From Pseudopyrenochaeta lycopersici (lineage: Eukaryota > Ascomycota > Dothideomycetes > Pleosporales > Pseudopyrenochaetaceae): DNA of 64,000 nucleotides. The notes below the pieces were generated by a model. It was not told where the DNA came from. It saw only the letters and a list, made by a program, of their open reading frames with translations, and made no database searches. Every line of letters starts with the position of its first letter. The first letter of the stretch is position 1. Shown here one piece after another: positions 55,111 to 64,000 of the stretch. Location: contig NHZP01000096.1 in the NCBI GenBank assembly GCA_003313425.1, forward strand, positions 1 through 64,000, read 5' to 3'. A program made the position numbers and the translations under genes.

Positions 55111-58100
55111 CAGACTTGCTAACAATCAGTCCAGACTGCTTAGACTGATTGATTGACTGCCAAGAATCAGTCCAATCAGTCTAAGTTTGAGGACAGCGCT
55201 AAGCAGTCCAGTTACAGTTTAGAGCTTTAGACTGACTGGACTGATTGGTAAACTGATATAGGGCGTTAGTGTTAAGGACAGAATTGTACTTATGAGGTTA
55301 GCGATACAAACCCTGGTTGCATTTAGCTAATAAGAGCCTACTAGACTTTTAAGCGAACCCCCGTAAGCTCTAATTGGCTATTACTTGCTTAGGAATTCGC
55401 GTCCTTGTTGTCTAATCTTTATTAGCGACGCGTCCGTAACTGTTCTTTACTAATATCCCCTGCCATTATGTCCTTACAGGCTAACCAAGCTCTCCGCCGC
55501 CTTGTAGAGCGCGATAAACGCAAAGATCCAAAGCCTACCGCATCTGTTACGCCTATTGCAGACGACGCTAAAGACCCCGACGCGCCTATCGTAGACGAGT
55601 TAGCTGAGGACGACGACAACAACAATACATATGAGGGGCTTGATTGGAGACGCGTACCTGAGCTTGAACGACGCCAAAAAGAGCACGCTCGCGGCCAACC
55701 TAGCTGGATATATCGCCACGGCTGGGCTGTTTACCACTGCGAACGACAGCGCAACTACTGGCTTTGTCGCTATTGCCACCTCCATCGTCGACCAGGTGGC
55801 CTGTTTGACGTATCGACGTCTACCTCGTCAGCAGGAGCTCACCTGAAGCAGCTTACGCAAGGTCACAGGATGAACGCTAATGGGCCAATTAAGGGCAACG
55901 GTAATCCTAATCAAGGCACACTCGTTGCTCAGATGCGTGACGACGGCGTTCAAGTATCGCAGCAGGTAGCAAATGAGCTAGCAGCAAGCTTTACAAAGCG
56001 CAGGTTTTGCGACGCGTTAAAAGATTGGATTGCTGCTGATAATCAGAGCTTACGCGTAATAGAGACACCAACGTTTCGACGATTAATTCAGGCTGCAAAC
56101 CCATTAGCCGAAGCTGTACTTTGGCGCAGCCACCAGTCCCTCCGCGACGCTATCATCGCTGAGTACGTTGCCTACCTACCTGCTGTTACAGCTCATATAC
56201 GTAACGCTCGCTCCCTAATACACGTATCATTTGATAACTGGACGTCAACTGGCGGGAAGCGCGCGCTCACTGGTATCTGTGTACACCATCTGAACGCAGC
56301 AGGCGAGCTAGAGGACTATCTGCTTGGGCTGCCTGAGCTCCACGGCCAGCACAGCGGTGAGAATATAGGGAAAATTGTTGCTGCAACGCTACGAAACTTC
56401 GAAGTTGAGGAGCAGTCAGTTGGCTATTTTGTACTTGACAACGCGTATAACAACGACACTGCAGTCGCTCATCTAGCTGCTGAGTATAGCTTTGACGCTC
56501 CTCGTCGGCGACTGCGCTGCTGTTGCCACATACTTAACCTGGGCGCCCAGGTAGTAATCTGGGGCAAGGACCGCGAGGCGTACGAGAATGAGGGCAATAA
56601 TCTAGACGTAAGTTAGCATCCTTCCTACGCTACTGCTAGGTAGCTACCATTGTTTATAGGACGAGGAGAAGTTTATGCAGGAATGGCGTAGGTATGGACC
56701 AATTAGAGTACTATTTGACGTAATTGCGTCTATCTGTACACCTCAATCACGACAACTGCTTGCGCACTTTCAGCGTGAGGAGGCAGAGTTGTTAGGCAAG
56801 CCTGCAGTATGCAAGGAACTCGTTAAGCCTGTTAAGACGCGCTGGAACTCCTACTACGCTGCCTTTGTCCGCGCAGCTGAGCTCCACGGCCCACTTGATA
56901 GCTACGTAGAGGTAAAACTTGACGAGCACCGCGTTGACGCAGCGTTAGCTAGGCGTTCAAAGAGGGCGCTGCCGCAAGCGATAGAACAACAGCCTCGACT
57001 CTTTATACACGAAGGTGGACTTACAAGCAAAGACTGGGCGACAATAAGTGAGTATATCAGTCTACTTGAGCCCTTCGCTGAGGCAACGCGTTTGCTTGAA
57101 GGCCGCGGTCAACACGGCCGCCACGGCGCAATTTGGGAGGTACTAATTACCTTTGAGTGGCTGCTTGATAAGCTTGAAGCACTAAAAGATCGCCTCAGCG
57201 AGGTTGACTATAACGATCCAGCAGCGCCTGAAGACCACCTTATAGTTAACGTTAACCTTGCTCACGCTAAACTTGCTACGTACTACGCAAAGTTTGACGA
57301 CGCGCCTGTCTACTACGCTGCTACTATCCTCCACCCGCACTACAAACACCACCTTGAGGCCCTTTGGCACGTCCCTGACGACTACGATAGCGTTAAATAC
57401 GGCCCTCACTTCCGCGACGGTTGGCTGATAAGCAATCATAAGGCCTTCTTAGCGATGTGGAAAGAGCGTAAGGAGGCGGCTACTACGAGCGTCAGCAATA
57501 ATAACAACGTAGTTGAGCAGCCAGCTAAGAAGCAGCGCGTTAGCCCACTAGCAGCGTCGCGATCTGCTTTCTTGAAGTTCCAAATGGAAGTAGCTATGAA
57601 GAAGGTTGAGGATAGCCTTGGCGATGAGTACGAACTCTGGAAGCGCGAGCCTACACTACCTGAGGACGACGCGCTGTCACTTAATCCAATTACCTACTGG
57701 CGATTACAGACGCAACGATACCCTACTCTGTCGCAGTTTGCGATCGACGTCCTCACGATCCCTGCTGCAGCTACTGACTGTGAGCGTACCTTCAGCGAAC
57801 TTGGTGATATGCTAGGAACAAGGAGACTACAAATGAAGCCTGAGTTAATTACAGCGTTGCAGTGTTTGAAGAGCTGGAAGCGTGTAGGTATTACACCACC
57901 AAGTGGAGCTTGGGATAAGGACGAGGTTGTTAAGATCCAGGCGCAAATTAACCAGTTTGGTTGCGGTTAAGTCAATTAGTCTAATCAGTCCAAAAATATA
58001 CGTTCACTCTTGGCAGTCAATCAGTCTCAATTTGGCCTGTGCAGAAGTCTTGGCAGTCAAATCAGTCCAGTCTGAGGGTATCGCCAAGCAGTCCAGTCCA

Positions 58101-58144
58101 GTTTTGACTAGCTGGACTGATTGGACTGATTGATAGCAACTATA
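55111..58144 (+). mobile_element. hAT DNA transposon with subterminal repeats and probable 8-bp target duplication
   Basis: AGTACAGC occurs at 55103-55110 and 58145-58152. Just inside, TTGCTAACAATCAGTCC at the left faces the inverse of TTGCTATCAATCAGTCC at the right; the outermost five bases match less well. Many direct and inverted copies of an ACTGATTGGACTG-type motif crowd the first 150 and last 170 bp, as expected for hAT transposase binding sites. The 3,034 bp carry one intact transposase gene. Confidence 0.85.
55468..57970 (+). CDS. hAT transposase, intact, one intron
   Basis: Exons 55468-56607 and 56660-57970 (intron GTAAGT...TATAG, 52 bp) give 816 aa. A BED-like finger is suggested by YWLCRYCHLHRR and H-x-K-x-L. 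The catalytic core has SFDNWTSTGGKRALTGICVH, YFVLDNAYNNDTAV and LRCCCHILNLGAQVVIWG. The intron falls in the usual place before the acidic DEEKFMQEWRRYGPI block. The dimerisation domain is LSQFAIDVLTIPAAATDCER plus TFSELGDMLGTRRL. Sequence and intron differ from the other hAT here, so it is a different family. It is likely functional as written. Confidence 0.93.
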
Positions 58145-58152
58145 AGTACAGC

Positions 58153-58820
58153 TATATAGGTTTTAAGGTTAAGACGCTGAAGACAATGGCCTAAATAAGT
58201 ATTCATTGCTATACACCCGCTAGAGTGAAGCTATATGCGTGGCAGTCTTGCTTACAGTTACTCTTGCTATAGCACAAGTGAGGCTGTAGTGTGCTTCGTA
58301 TGTCTTTTTGTCTAAGCTATGACGTCAATTGCTACTGTAGTAGCCCAATTAATATCTTTTTGATTGATTCATTCACAACTAATGCACGGTGTGTGAGAAC
58401 GCAGAAAACACCTTAAGCCGGTTGCGGCACCCAAGCAAGACTTTTCGGCTAAGTCTTCCTGATCTGTGTAGCTAATACAAAAAGAGCTTATGATAACTAC
58501 TTGGCGCAAATTTCGTGTACTAAGCTCCGCATTATGGATGCACCAAGCTTGCTTGTTTTCGGCCTCAGAAATCCGGATAACTGTGATGCAGAACCTAAAT
58601 CTGTCTGGAGACATCACCACACACGGAAGGCAGAGTGTTACAATGAAACATCAGCCTCGCCGCTTCTGGAAGTATTCTGGAGAGAATTGAAGAGTTGAAA
58701 TCATTCGAGGCAGTATAAGAGAAGGGACAGGAAGCGCAGGAGGAATGAAATATCACCAACCACCAAGATCAACACTTCCATCGTTTCTCTAAAACATCAC
58801 TCCACCCCAGACCCGTCAAG
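58153..58820. other. No gene recognised
   Basis: Right flank of the hAT element and upstream region of the secreted-protein pseudogene. No supported feature. Confidence 0.4.
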
Positions 58821-59690
58821 ATGCAGTTTACCAATACCGCTCTCTTCGCCTCGTTACCAGCCTTGCAACCTTCACGGCTGCCGCCCCTACCGATATGGTC
58901 GACACCAGCATCGATATCGCGAAGCGCGCCCAAACCAAAGAAACTGTTTACCTTACTAACTGCGGAACACAGTCTGAATTCAGCTACTACAAGAATGGTC
59001 ACAACTCCGAGGACAAGTCTCCTCCTGATGACACTTGCGGCTTCCAAACTGGGCCGCAGACGCTTCAGTAGCTACCTCCGCTAACGCTGCACCATACTCT
59101 AATGTGCCAATTGAACCATCTCTCCTTCCGATCTCGAAATCCACGTCCCTTCCGTTCAGCAAAAAGGCCGACCTAGCCGTCGCCTTTTCGCGAAAGCACC
59201 CAGACATTGGTCCCCTTATCGACAAAGTGCGATCCCGTTGGAATGATTTTAGTATGTCACAAATGATGGACGCTTACACGCAGACGGTACCATTGCAATG
59301 CGGATTTGAAGTGAAAGAGCGGGGAGGAGATTCGAATGAAGCAGACATGCAATTGGGGATATGGTCGGCAGCGGGACTGCAGTTGCTCAAGCAGCAACGG
59401 TCAGCAGTGACAGGCTCGGGGGAGATTTTACCCTTTGTGGGTGGGACAATTGTAGGACATGAATGGAGAGTGCATATTGCCTGGAAGGATGAGAGCGGTG
59501 GTGTGGTTAGTCATTCCGTTCCGTATTGTTCCGTATTGCGCTTGTTGCTTGCGTCCCAAATTGCGCTAACTAATGTTATCAGGTCGATGTCTCACAGTGG
59601 AGAGACCTCATTGTCAGCACCGCAAGCCCCCCCGAAATCTTTGTCCTTTTCCGCCTTATCGAAAGGATATGTACCTGGCTGAAGGAAACG
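58821..59690 (+). pseudogene. Small secreted-protein-like gene, frameshifted
   Basis: ATG 58821 (MQFTNTALFAS) begins a signal-peptide-like stretch that continues in a second frame as ATFTAAAPTDMVDTSIDIAK and VYLTNCGTQSEFSYYKNGHN, Cys-containing mature sequence like fungal secreted proteins. Near 59045 a third frame takes over (NWAADASVATSANAAPYSNV; MSQMMDAYTQTVPLQCGFEV) and runs to about 59500, followed by a possible intron. I do not recognise the family. At least two frame changes make it a likely pseudogene. Confidence 0.4.
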
Positions 59691-60273
59691 TATTGGCCTT
59701 GGTTAAGAGATAACATTCTAATACCACTGTCATGAAGGAATGGACGCGTATTTTGTGGGAGGGTGAGATCAATGGTGCTATATTGGTTCTAGCGCGTCTC
59801 CAGGAGCGAATTGAACCATCTCTTGGCGCCTCCGTGGCAATAACCAGCCTAACTTAGACCTTAGTTTATCTACTTCTAAATATTAACGCCTCTCGCGCAA
59901 GAGTGTGGCCAGAGCGGGTCGGCCATCCTCCCTGCTATTGGTGGCGATGTTACATTTGGACTAAGTAGAACTATCAACTTCTGCGTAGCCTAAAAGGACA
60001 TTTGCACGCTGACACGCAACAGCCGCACTATATTCTATTCGAGTACCTTAGTTGTACACCTAGCGCAGCCAAGCTGACTGGAACTTACAAATTGCAGAGT
60101 ATGATGCTGACTTTGTGGGCGAATGCTCCCTATGTCTGAGAAGTGCCAAAATAAGGGCGCGGCGCTAGCGCCTTGGCACAAACATAAAGGGCAACGCCTT
60201 ACACACATCCATTGTATCAAAACCTGAAATCTGAGCAGAATATTTCAACACGCCAAAGTCTCGCGATACGATA
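59691..60273. other. Intergenic region upstream of the thiol methyltransferase
   Basis: No gene. It contains the 18-bp motif at 60144-60161 and, just 3', a partial inverse (TTGGCACAAACATAAAGGGC). Confidence 0.5.
60144..60161 (+). promoter_or_regulatory. Candidate regulatory motif, copy 1
   Basis: TGCCAAAATAAGGGCGCG, 113-130 bp upstream of the methyltransferase ATG. It differs at one base from the copy in the cystathionine lyase/synthase intergenic region (63746-63763). The bound factor is unknown. Confidence 0.55.
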
Positions 60274-61258
60274 ATGTCTGGCGAAACTGCAGGGAGGCTT
60301 ATCGGTCACTTTCAAGATATGTAAGTATGTCCTGGGGACCTCTGGAGATTTTGGTGCGCTAATTGTGGCGTCAGAACAGAAGAGCAGCATGGCGCAGGCT
60401 GGTCCGAACTATGGGATAACGGCGAAAGCGACCTCTGGGATAGAGGGATTCCTTCTCCGGCATTGACCGATATCGTCGCTGAACGGCGAGATCTTTTGAG
60501 TCCTGTGAATGCTAATGGAGGTCGGAAGAAGGCTTTTGTTCCTGTAAGTTCTAGACTAATTTAATCCTTCGCTATTCAATTGTTCTCTCTTCTCACACAG
60601 AGGCTTCTCAAGGGCTGCGGCAAAGGCTATGATGCAGTTATGTTGGCTCTCCACGGATTCGATGCCTGGGGCCTAGAAATCTCGGAAACGGCTGTTTCGA
60701 CGGCGGAACGGTATGCCTCTGAGCAGATGCAGAGCCCTTCGCCCGAGAACTTTGCTAGGGTAGAGGTGGGAAGCAGTATCAAGCCGGGAAGTATCCGGTT
60801 CATCGAAGGAGATTTCTTTAAGCAAGACTGGGAAGTGAAACTGCTAGGCGAAGCCGTGAAATTTGATCTTATCTATGACTATACGGTAAGAGCGCCCTTA
60901 TTCTACGCTTCTAAACTCAAATTGACCATTCCAGTTTCTCTGCGCTTTGCATCCCAATATGAGGTGTCTGTGGGCAAAGCGCATGGCGGAACTGCTAAAA
61001 CCGGGTGGGTTGCTCATCTGTCTTGAGTTCCCATTGTGGAAGGATTTGAAATCACTAGGGCCTCCCTGGGGCCTTAAAGGCGTCTATTGGGACCTGTTAG
61101 CTCGCGGAGGTGATGGGTTGATTGAGGATGGACAGGAAGAAAGGCCACTCCCGGCTATGGAACATGTCCAGTTCGTGTGCGAACTGAATCTTAAGCCCGC
61201 AAGGTCTTTTAAGCAAGGGAGAGGAGAGGACATGCTTAGTTTGTGGCGTAGGCTGTAA
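60274..61258 (+). CDS. Thiol (TPMT-like) S-adenosylmethionine-dependent methyltransferase
   Basis: Four exons (60274-60320, 60375-60543, 60613-60885, 60935-61258) join in frame to 270 aa. GAGWSELWDNGESDLWDRGI matches the N-terminal W...W-D...G block of the thiopurine/thiol methyltransferase family. FVPGCGKGYDAVMLAL (SAM motif I, from about residue 70) and GLEISETAV follow, with GDFFKQDWEVK and FDLIYDYTFLCAL, then KRMAELLKPGGLLICLEFPL. Fungal and plant relatives methylate thiols, sulfide or halides with SAM. The neighbouring cystathionine lyase and synthase genes, and a shared promoter motif, fit a role in sulfur metabolism, for example disposal of sulfide or methanethiol. Confidence 0.88.
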
Positions 61259-61471
61259 CTGTGTCCCGTATTGTAATTAGGTATATTGAAATTAAGTACA
61301 CTGATGTAAGCGTTGTGAATTAAGTTATACAGTATTTAGTTCTAGAGTGATCCTTGTACGAAAGCTAGGTTGGCATGCAGTTTGCCGAGAAGAATCTTGT
61401 GCGGGGTTTGTCTCGTGGACATAAATAACTAGTCCCTTCTTCCAAGCCCAGCAGATTTGGACACGGTAACG

Positions 61472-62222
61472 ATGAAACCATGCTACACCCTCCAGAGCGC
61501 ACTTCAATCCAGACCCCATGAGTCTATTCCTAGACACGAGAGGAACAGCCTCCATTCACTCTCCCTGTCTAGTATTCCGGTCGAGATACTCGAGATAATT
61601 GCCCAAGTAAGTCCCCTCGCTTCACTCCATTAACTATTCATCACTCGTCTTACCTTTTAAATCCGTGATCACTAACCCCCTTTAGTATCTTCCTAAGCCT
61701 TGCCTTCTTTCTCTTCGCTTAACATCGCGTCTCCTCAGTTGCATCTCCACACGCGCCCTATTCCCCATCCTCGTCCAAGAAATACTCTACCAGCACAAAA
61801 TCTACCTTCACACAGCAATTTCTTCTCACCATCACACGCTCGTCTCTCAACTCCTCAAAGCTAAGGCACCTCCACACTTCCACGGGATCAACAACTGCAC
61901 CTCATTGCACACCGCGGCCCGTGCAAACTGTATTTTCTCCGTCAGGCTCCTTCTCCAATATGGTGCGGATGTTGATGCAGAGGACAAGTTCGCGTGGACA
62001 TCGCTTCAGCTCGCGGCGAGATTTGGGTACGAAGAGATAGTGAGTGAGTTGATTGAGAAGGGCGCAGACGTGAATAAGGGGGGCTTTCATGGGTGGACAG
62101 CGTTGTACTACGCAGTGAGGGAAGGATATAAAAGAGTTGCGGGACTATTGAGAGAAGCGGGGGCAAAGGAGATCATTAGGGAAGAGAAAAAGCGTCAATG
62201 GGGTCAGTGGTCTCCATTGTAG
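61472..62222 (+). CDS. F-box-like/ankyrin-repeat protein
   Basis: Exons 61472-61606 and 61686-62222 give 223 aa. An F-box-like motif (LSSIPVEILEIIAQ then YLPKPCLLSLRLTSR, residues about 32-60) is followed by ankyrin repeats from about residue 85: NCTSLHTAARANCIFSVRLL; WTSLQLAARFGYEEIVSELI; GWTALYYAVREGYKRVAGLL. The layout is that of a substrate-binding adaptor for an SCF ubiquitin ligase, target unknown. The frame is intact. It sits between the methyltransferase and the lyase but lacks the shared promoter motif, so membership of that set is doubtful. Confidence 0.82.
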
Positions 62223-62299
62223 TTGGAAGAAACATAGTATTGTGCGAATCTGTACACCTCGCTCATAATCAGGCTCTACTAGTCGCCTATCAAGGCCGC

Positions 62300-63643
62300 T
62301 TAGCTCGCTGCCACCTTCTCTAGAGTCTCTTCCACATCCCTAACCAAATCCTCCACATCCTCGATCCCCACGCTCACCCTAATCATATCATCAAACACGC
62401 CCGCATTCTCCCTAACCTCCTTCCCCATCCCATTATGTGTCATTACAGCAGGGACCTCACACAAGCTTTCAACACCACCTAAGCTCTCTGCGAGCGTGAA
62501 ATATCTACTTGTCTCACAAAACTTCAACGCCGCATTCATTCCCCCTTTGATCCGGAACGAGATAACACCACCATGTAGACCCTTTCGATGCTGTTTAAGC
62601 GCGATGTGGTGGTGTGGATGAGAGGACAAACCAGGATAGTTTACAGAAAGAACGTGCTTAGATGAATCAAGGAAGCGGGATATGGTAAAGGCGGAAGTGG
62701 AGCAAGCGGCGCAGCGTAGATGGAGGGTTTTTATGCCGCGGTGTGCGAGCCAGCAGTCAAAGGGAGAGGGGACACCACCACCGGCGTTTTGGATGAAGGA
62801 CAGTTTTTCTTTGAGTTCCCGGGAGTTGAAAGCTAGTGCACCCATGAGAACGTCCTACTGATTCGTAAGCTATGCCACTACCTGCACATTATAGCGGTTG
62901 CTACGGGGAATGAGCTCGAGATTTCTTACCGAATGGCCATTGATATATTTGGTCACAGAGTGCAGCACGATGTCTGCACCCCACTTCAACGGGTTCTGGA
63001 TATACGGCGACAGGAATGTGTTATCGACAACCACCAAAATGCCTTTTTCATGCGCAACCTTGGTTACGGCTTCGATGTCTACTAGAAAAAGAGTGGGGTT
63101 ACTAGGAGTCTCTATCCATAGCAGCGTCGTATTCTCCTGGATGAGACTCGCAGCATCCAGCTCAATGGCATTGGTGTACGTAACGGTGATTCCGAGCGAG
63201 GCACCCAGGCGCGTGAAGTAGCGATGCGTTCCGCCATAGAGACTGGCGATGGAAAGGACGTGAGAGTTTGCGGCGAGGCCCTGGAGAACCGCCGAAGTTG
63301 CAGCTAGACCGGACGAGAAGGTTAGTGCGTACTTTGCATCTTCGAGGATGGCGATTGAGGTTTCGAGACTTTCGCGGTTAGGGTTGGAAGAGCGAGAATA
63401 AATGTATGATCCTGTGGGTTTGCCGGCGTGGAGTTGTTGGAAGGTAGTTGAGAGACAGATCTAGCAGTCATTTTAGCAACATTTCTGTAGGAAAATACTT
63501 AGGTAGATGGACGCGTGAAAAGAGTAAGCATGGTGTAAACATACATTCTCGGCTAGTGCACCGGTCCCTTGGTCGTGGGGAAGACCAGACCGCACAGCTC
63601 TGGTGCCAAATCCTTCGACTGGTACAGCGCTGTTGCTTTCCAT
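62300..63643 (-). CDS. Cystathionine gamma-lyase (Cys/Met metabolism PLP enzyme)
   Basis: Exons 63545-63643, 62930-63460 and 62300-62854 give 394 aa, the usual size. Start MESNSAVPVEGFGTRAV. SYIYSRSSNPNRESLE, TFSSGLAATSAVLQGL (phosphate-binding region), LLWIETPSNPT and VVDNTFLSPYIQNPL are family motifs, and the PLP lysine is K204 in HSVTKYINGHSD. AESLGGVESL near the end is also conserved. The enzyme splits cystathionine to cysteine, 2-oxobutyrate and ammonia (beta-lyase or gamma-synthase activity cannot be excluded by eye). It is divergent from the cystathionine beta-synthase-like gene across a 248-bp promoter, which together make the two steps from homocysteine to cysteine. Confidence 0.9.
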
Positions 63644-63891
63644 GATTGCTGTAGCACTAAATGCGACGAAGCTAAGATTATAGCTACGTATTCATAAAAG
63701 TGGCGTTGGCGTGCGAACAGTCATGTCTCGAAGGAGTGTGCAAGGTGCCAAAATAAAGGCGCGCCAAGAGGTTAAGGGCGCATGCCGATGACGACATCTG
63801 GAAGCTGCGGAGAGAATCTGATCGATTAGGTGCAAACGGCCATCAGAAATATTCATTTATCTTCAAATCATTTTTCCATCCATTCACAATT
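63644..63891. promoter_or_regulatory. Divergent promoter, cystathionine gamma-lyase and beta-synthase genes
   Basis: A 248-bp intergenic region between two ATGs facing away from each other; it contains the second copy of the 18-bp motif. Confidence 0.6.
63746..63763 (+). promoter_or_regulatory. Candidate regulatory motif, copy 2
   Basis: TGCCAAAATAAAGGCGCG, centred between the two divergent genes. It matches 17 of 18 bases of 60144-60161, and both copies lie 100-150 bp from start codons. Confidence 0.55.
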
Positions 63892-64000
63892 ATGGGGTCC
63901 GTCAGCCCAACCTGTCCATTACTCCGCGACAATGTGTCCGAACATATTGGAGAGACCCCGCTCGTTCGTCTGAGTCGTATTACAAAGACTCTCGGAATCA
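63892..64000 (+). CDS. Cystathionine beta-synthase/cysteine synthase family protein, N-terminus only
   Basis: From ATG 63892 the frame reads MGSVSPTCPLLRDNVSEHIG and then ETPLVRLSRITKTLGI to the window end. The I-G-x-T-P-L-V-R-L motif begins every beta-family PLP synthase of this type, and I-T-K-T-L-G-I resembles cystathionine beta-synthase rather than cysteine synthase. Pairing with a cystathionine gamma-lyase supports that choice. The PLP lysine and the rest are beyond the window. Confidence 0.75.
   Translation, partial: MGSVSPTCPLLRDNVSEHIGETPLVRLSRITKTLGI

Noticed and set aside
1..64000. tRNA, rRNA, CRISPR array, bacterial operon or riboswitch
   Set aside because: None was recognised on reading; introns and gene families are eukaryotic. 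A tRNA scan was not possible, so small RNAs could be missed.

Overview
The window is nuclear DNA of a filamentous ascomycete (Pezizomycotina; I cannot fix the class). The evidence is short GT-AG introns of about 45-85 bp, the gene families present (HeLo, NACHT and NB-ARC STAND proteins, SAT4-like rhodopsin-domain proteins, a Zn2Cys6 regulator, a PigL_N/HeLo-like protein, fungal chitin synthase) and hAT and Fot/pogo transposons. Several dead copies carry stops of the CAA/CAG to TAA/TAG type, the pattern left by repeat-induced point mutation (RIP). It reads as an accessory, rearranged compartment: intact genes lie among pseudogenes, chimeric joins and transposons, and only the last 4 kb looks like ordinary core genome.

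Layout. 1-8.2 kb: a decayed kinase-fold gene, a Fot relic, a long frameshifted lipase-like/NACHT/ankyrin gene, an acetyltransferase relic, scattered NACHT and ankyrin pieces, and a rhodopsin-domain gene fused to a protein-kinase tail. 8.8-13.3 kb: an intact APC-family permease and an intact DUF7924-type (PD-(D/E)XK-like) gene. 13.3-17 kb: gene-poor, ending in an unrecognised repeat-like reading frame. 16.6-26.7 kb: a large palindrome with two head-to-head NB-ARC/TPR NLR genes and a HeLo-domain gene between them. 28.4-34.1 kb: chitin synthase-like enzyme, UDP-HexNAc-type dehydrogenase and chitin deacetylase. 34-58 kb: one Fot element and two complete hAT elements with target-site duplications, RIP-mutated relics, a broken Zn2Cys6 gene, a PigL_N protein, rhodopsin-domain genes, an EthD-like protein with a hAT at its start codon, and more NLR debris. 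58.8-64 kb: a decayed secreted-protein gene, thiol methyltransferase, F-box/ankyrin protein, cystathionine gamma-lyase, and the start of cystathionine beta-synthase.

Main result. The palindrome holds an amyloid-signalling cell-death cluster. Both NLRs carry N-x-G-x-Q-x-G-x-N at residues 15-23, and the HeLo protein between them carries the same motif at its C-terminus (residues 243-251). This is the pseudo-palindromic (PP) amyloid motif known from the Chaetomium HELLP/PNT1 type of system, in which an NLR templates an amyloid that activates a membrane-attacking effector. Here the effector domain looks like classical HET-S HeLo. The TPR halves and 3' flanks of the two NLRs appear identical over 2,695 bp per arm, while their NB-ARC halves have diverged; this points to very recent gene conversion or duplication. 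One NLR is frameshifted exactly between the two halves.

Two other gene sets look like working units. The chitin synthase/dehydrogenase/deacetylase trio could make and modify an amino-sugar polymer. At the right edge the thiol methyltransferase and the divergent cystathionine lyase/synthase pair share an 18-bp promoter motif, suggesting joint control of sulfur metabolism.
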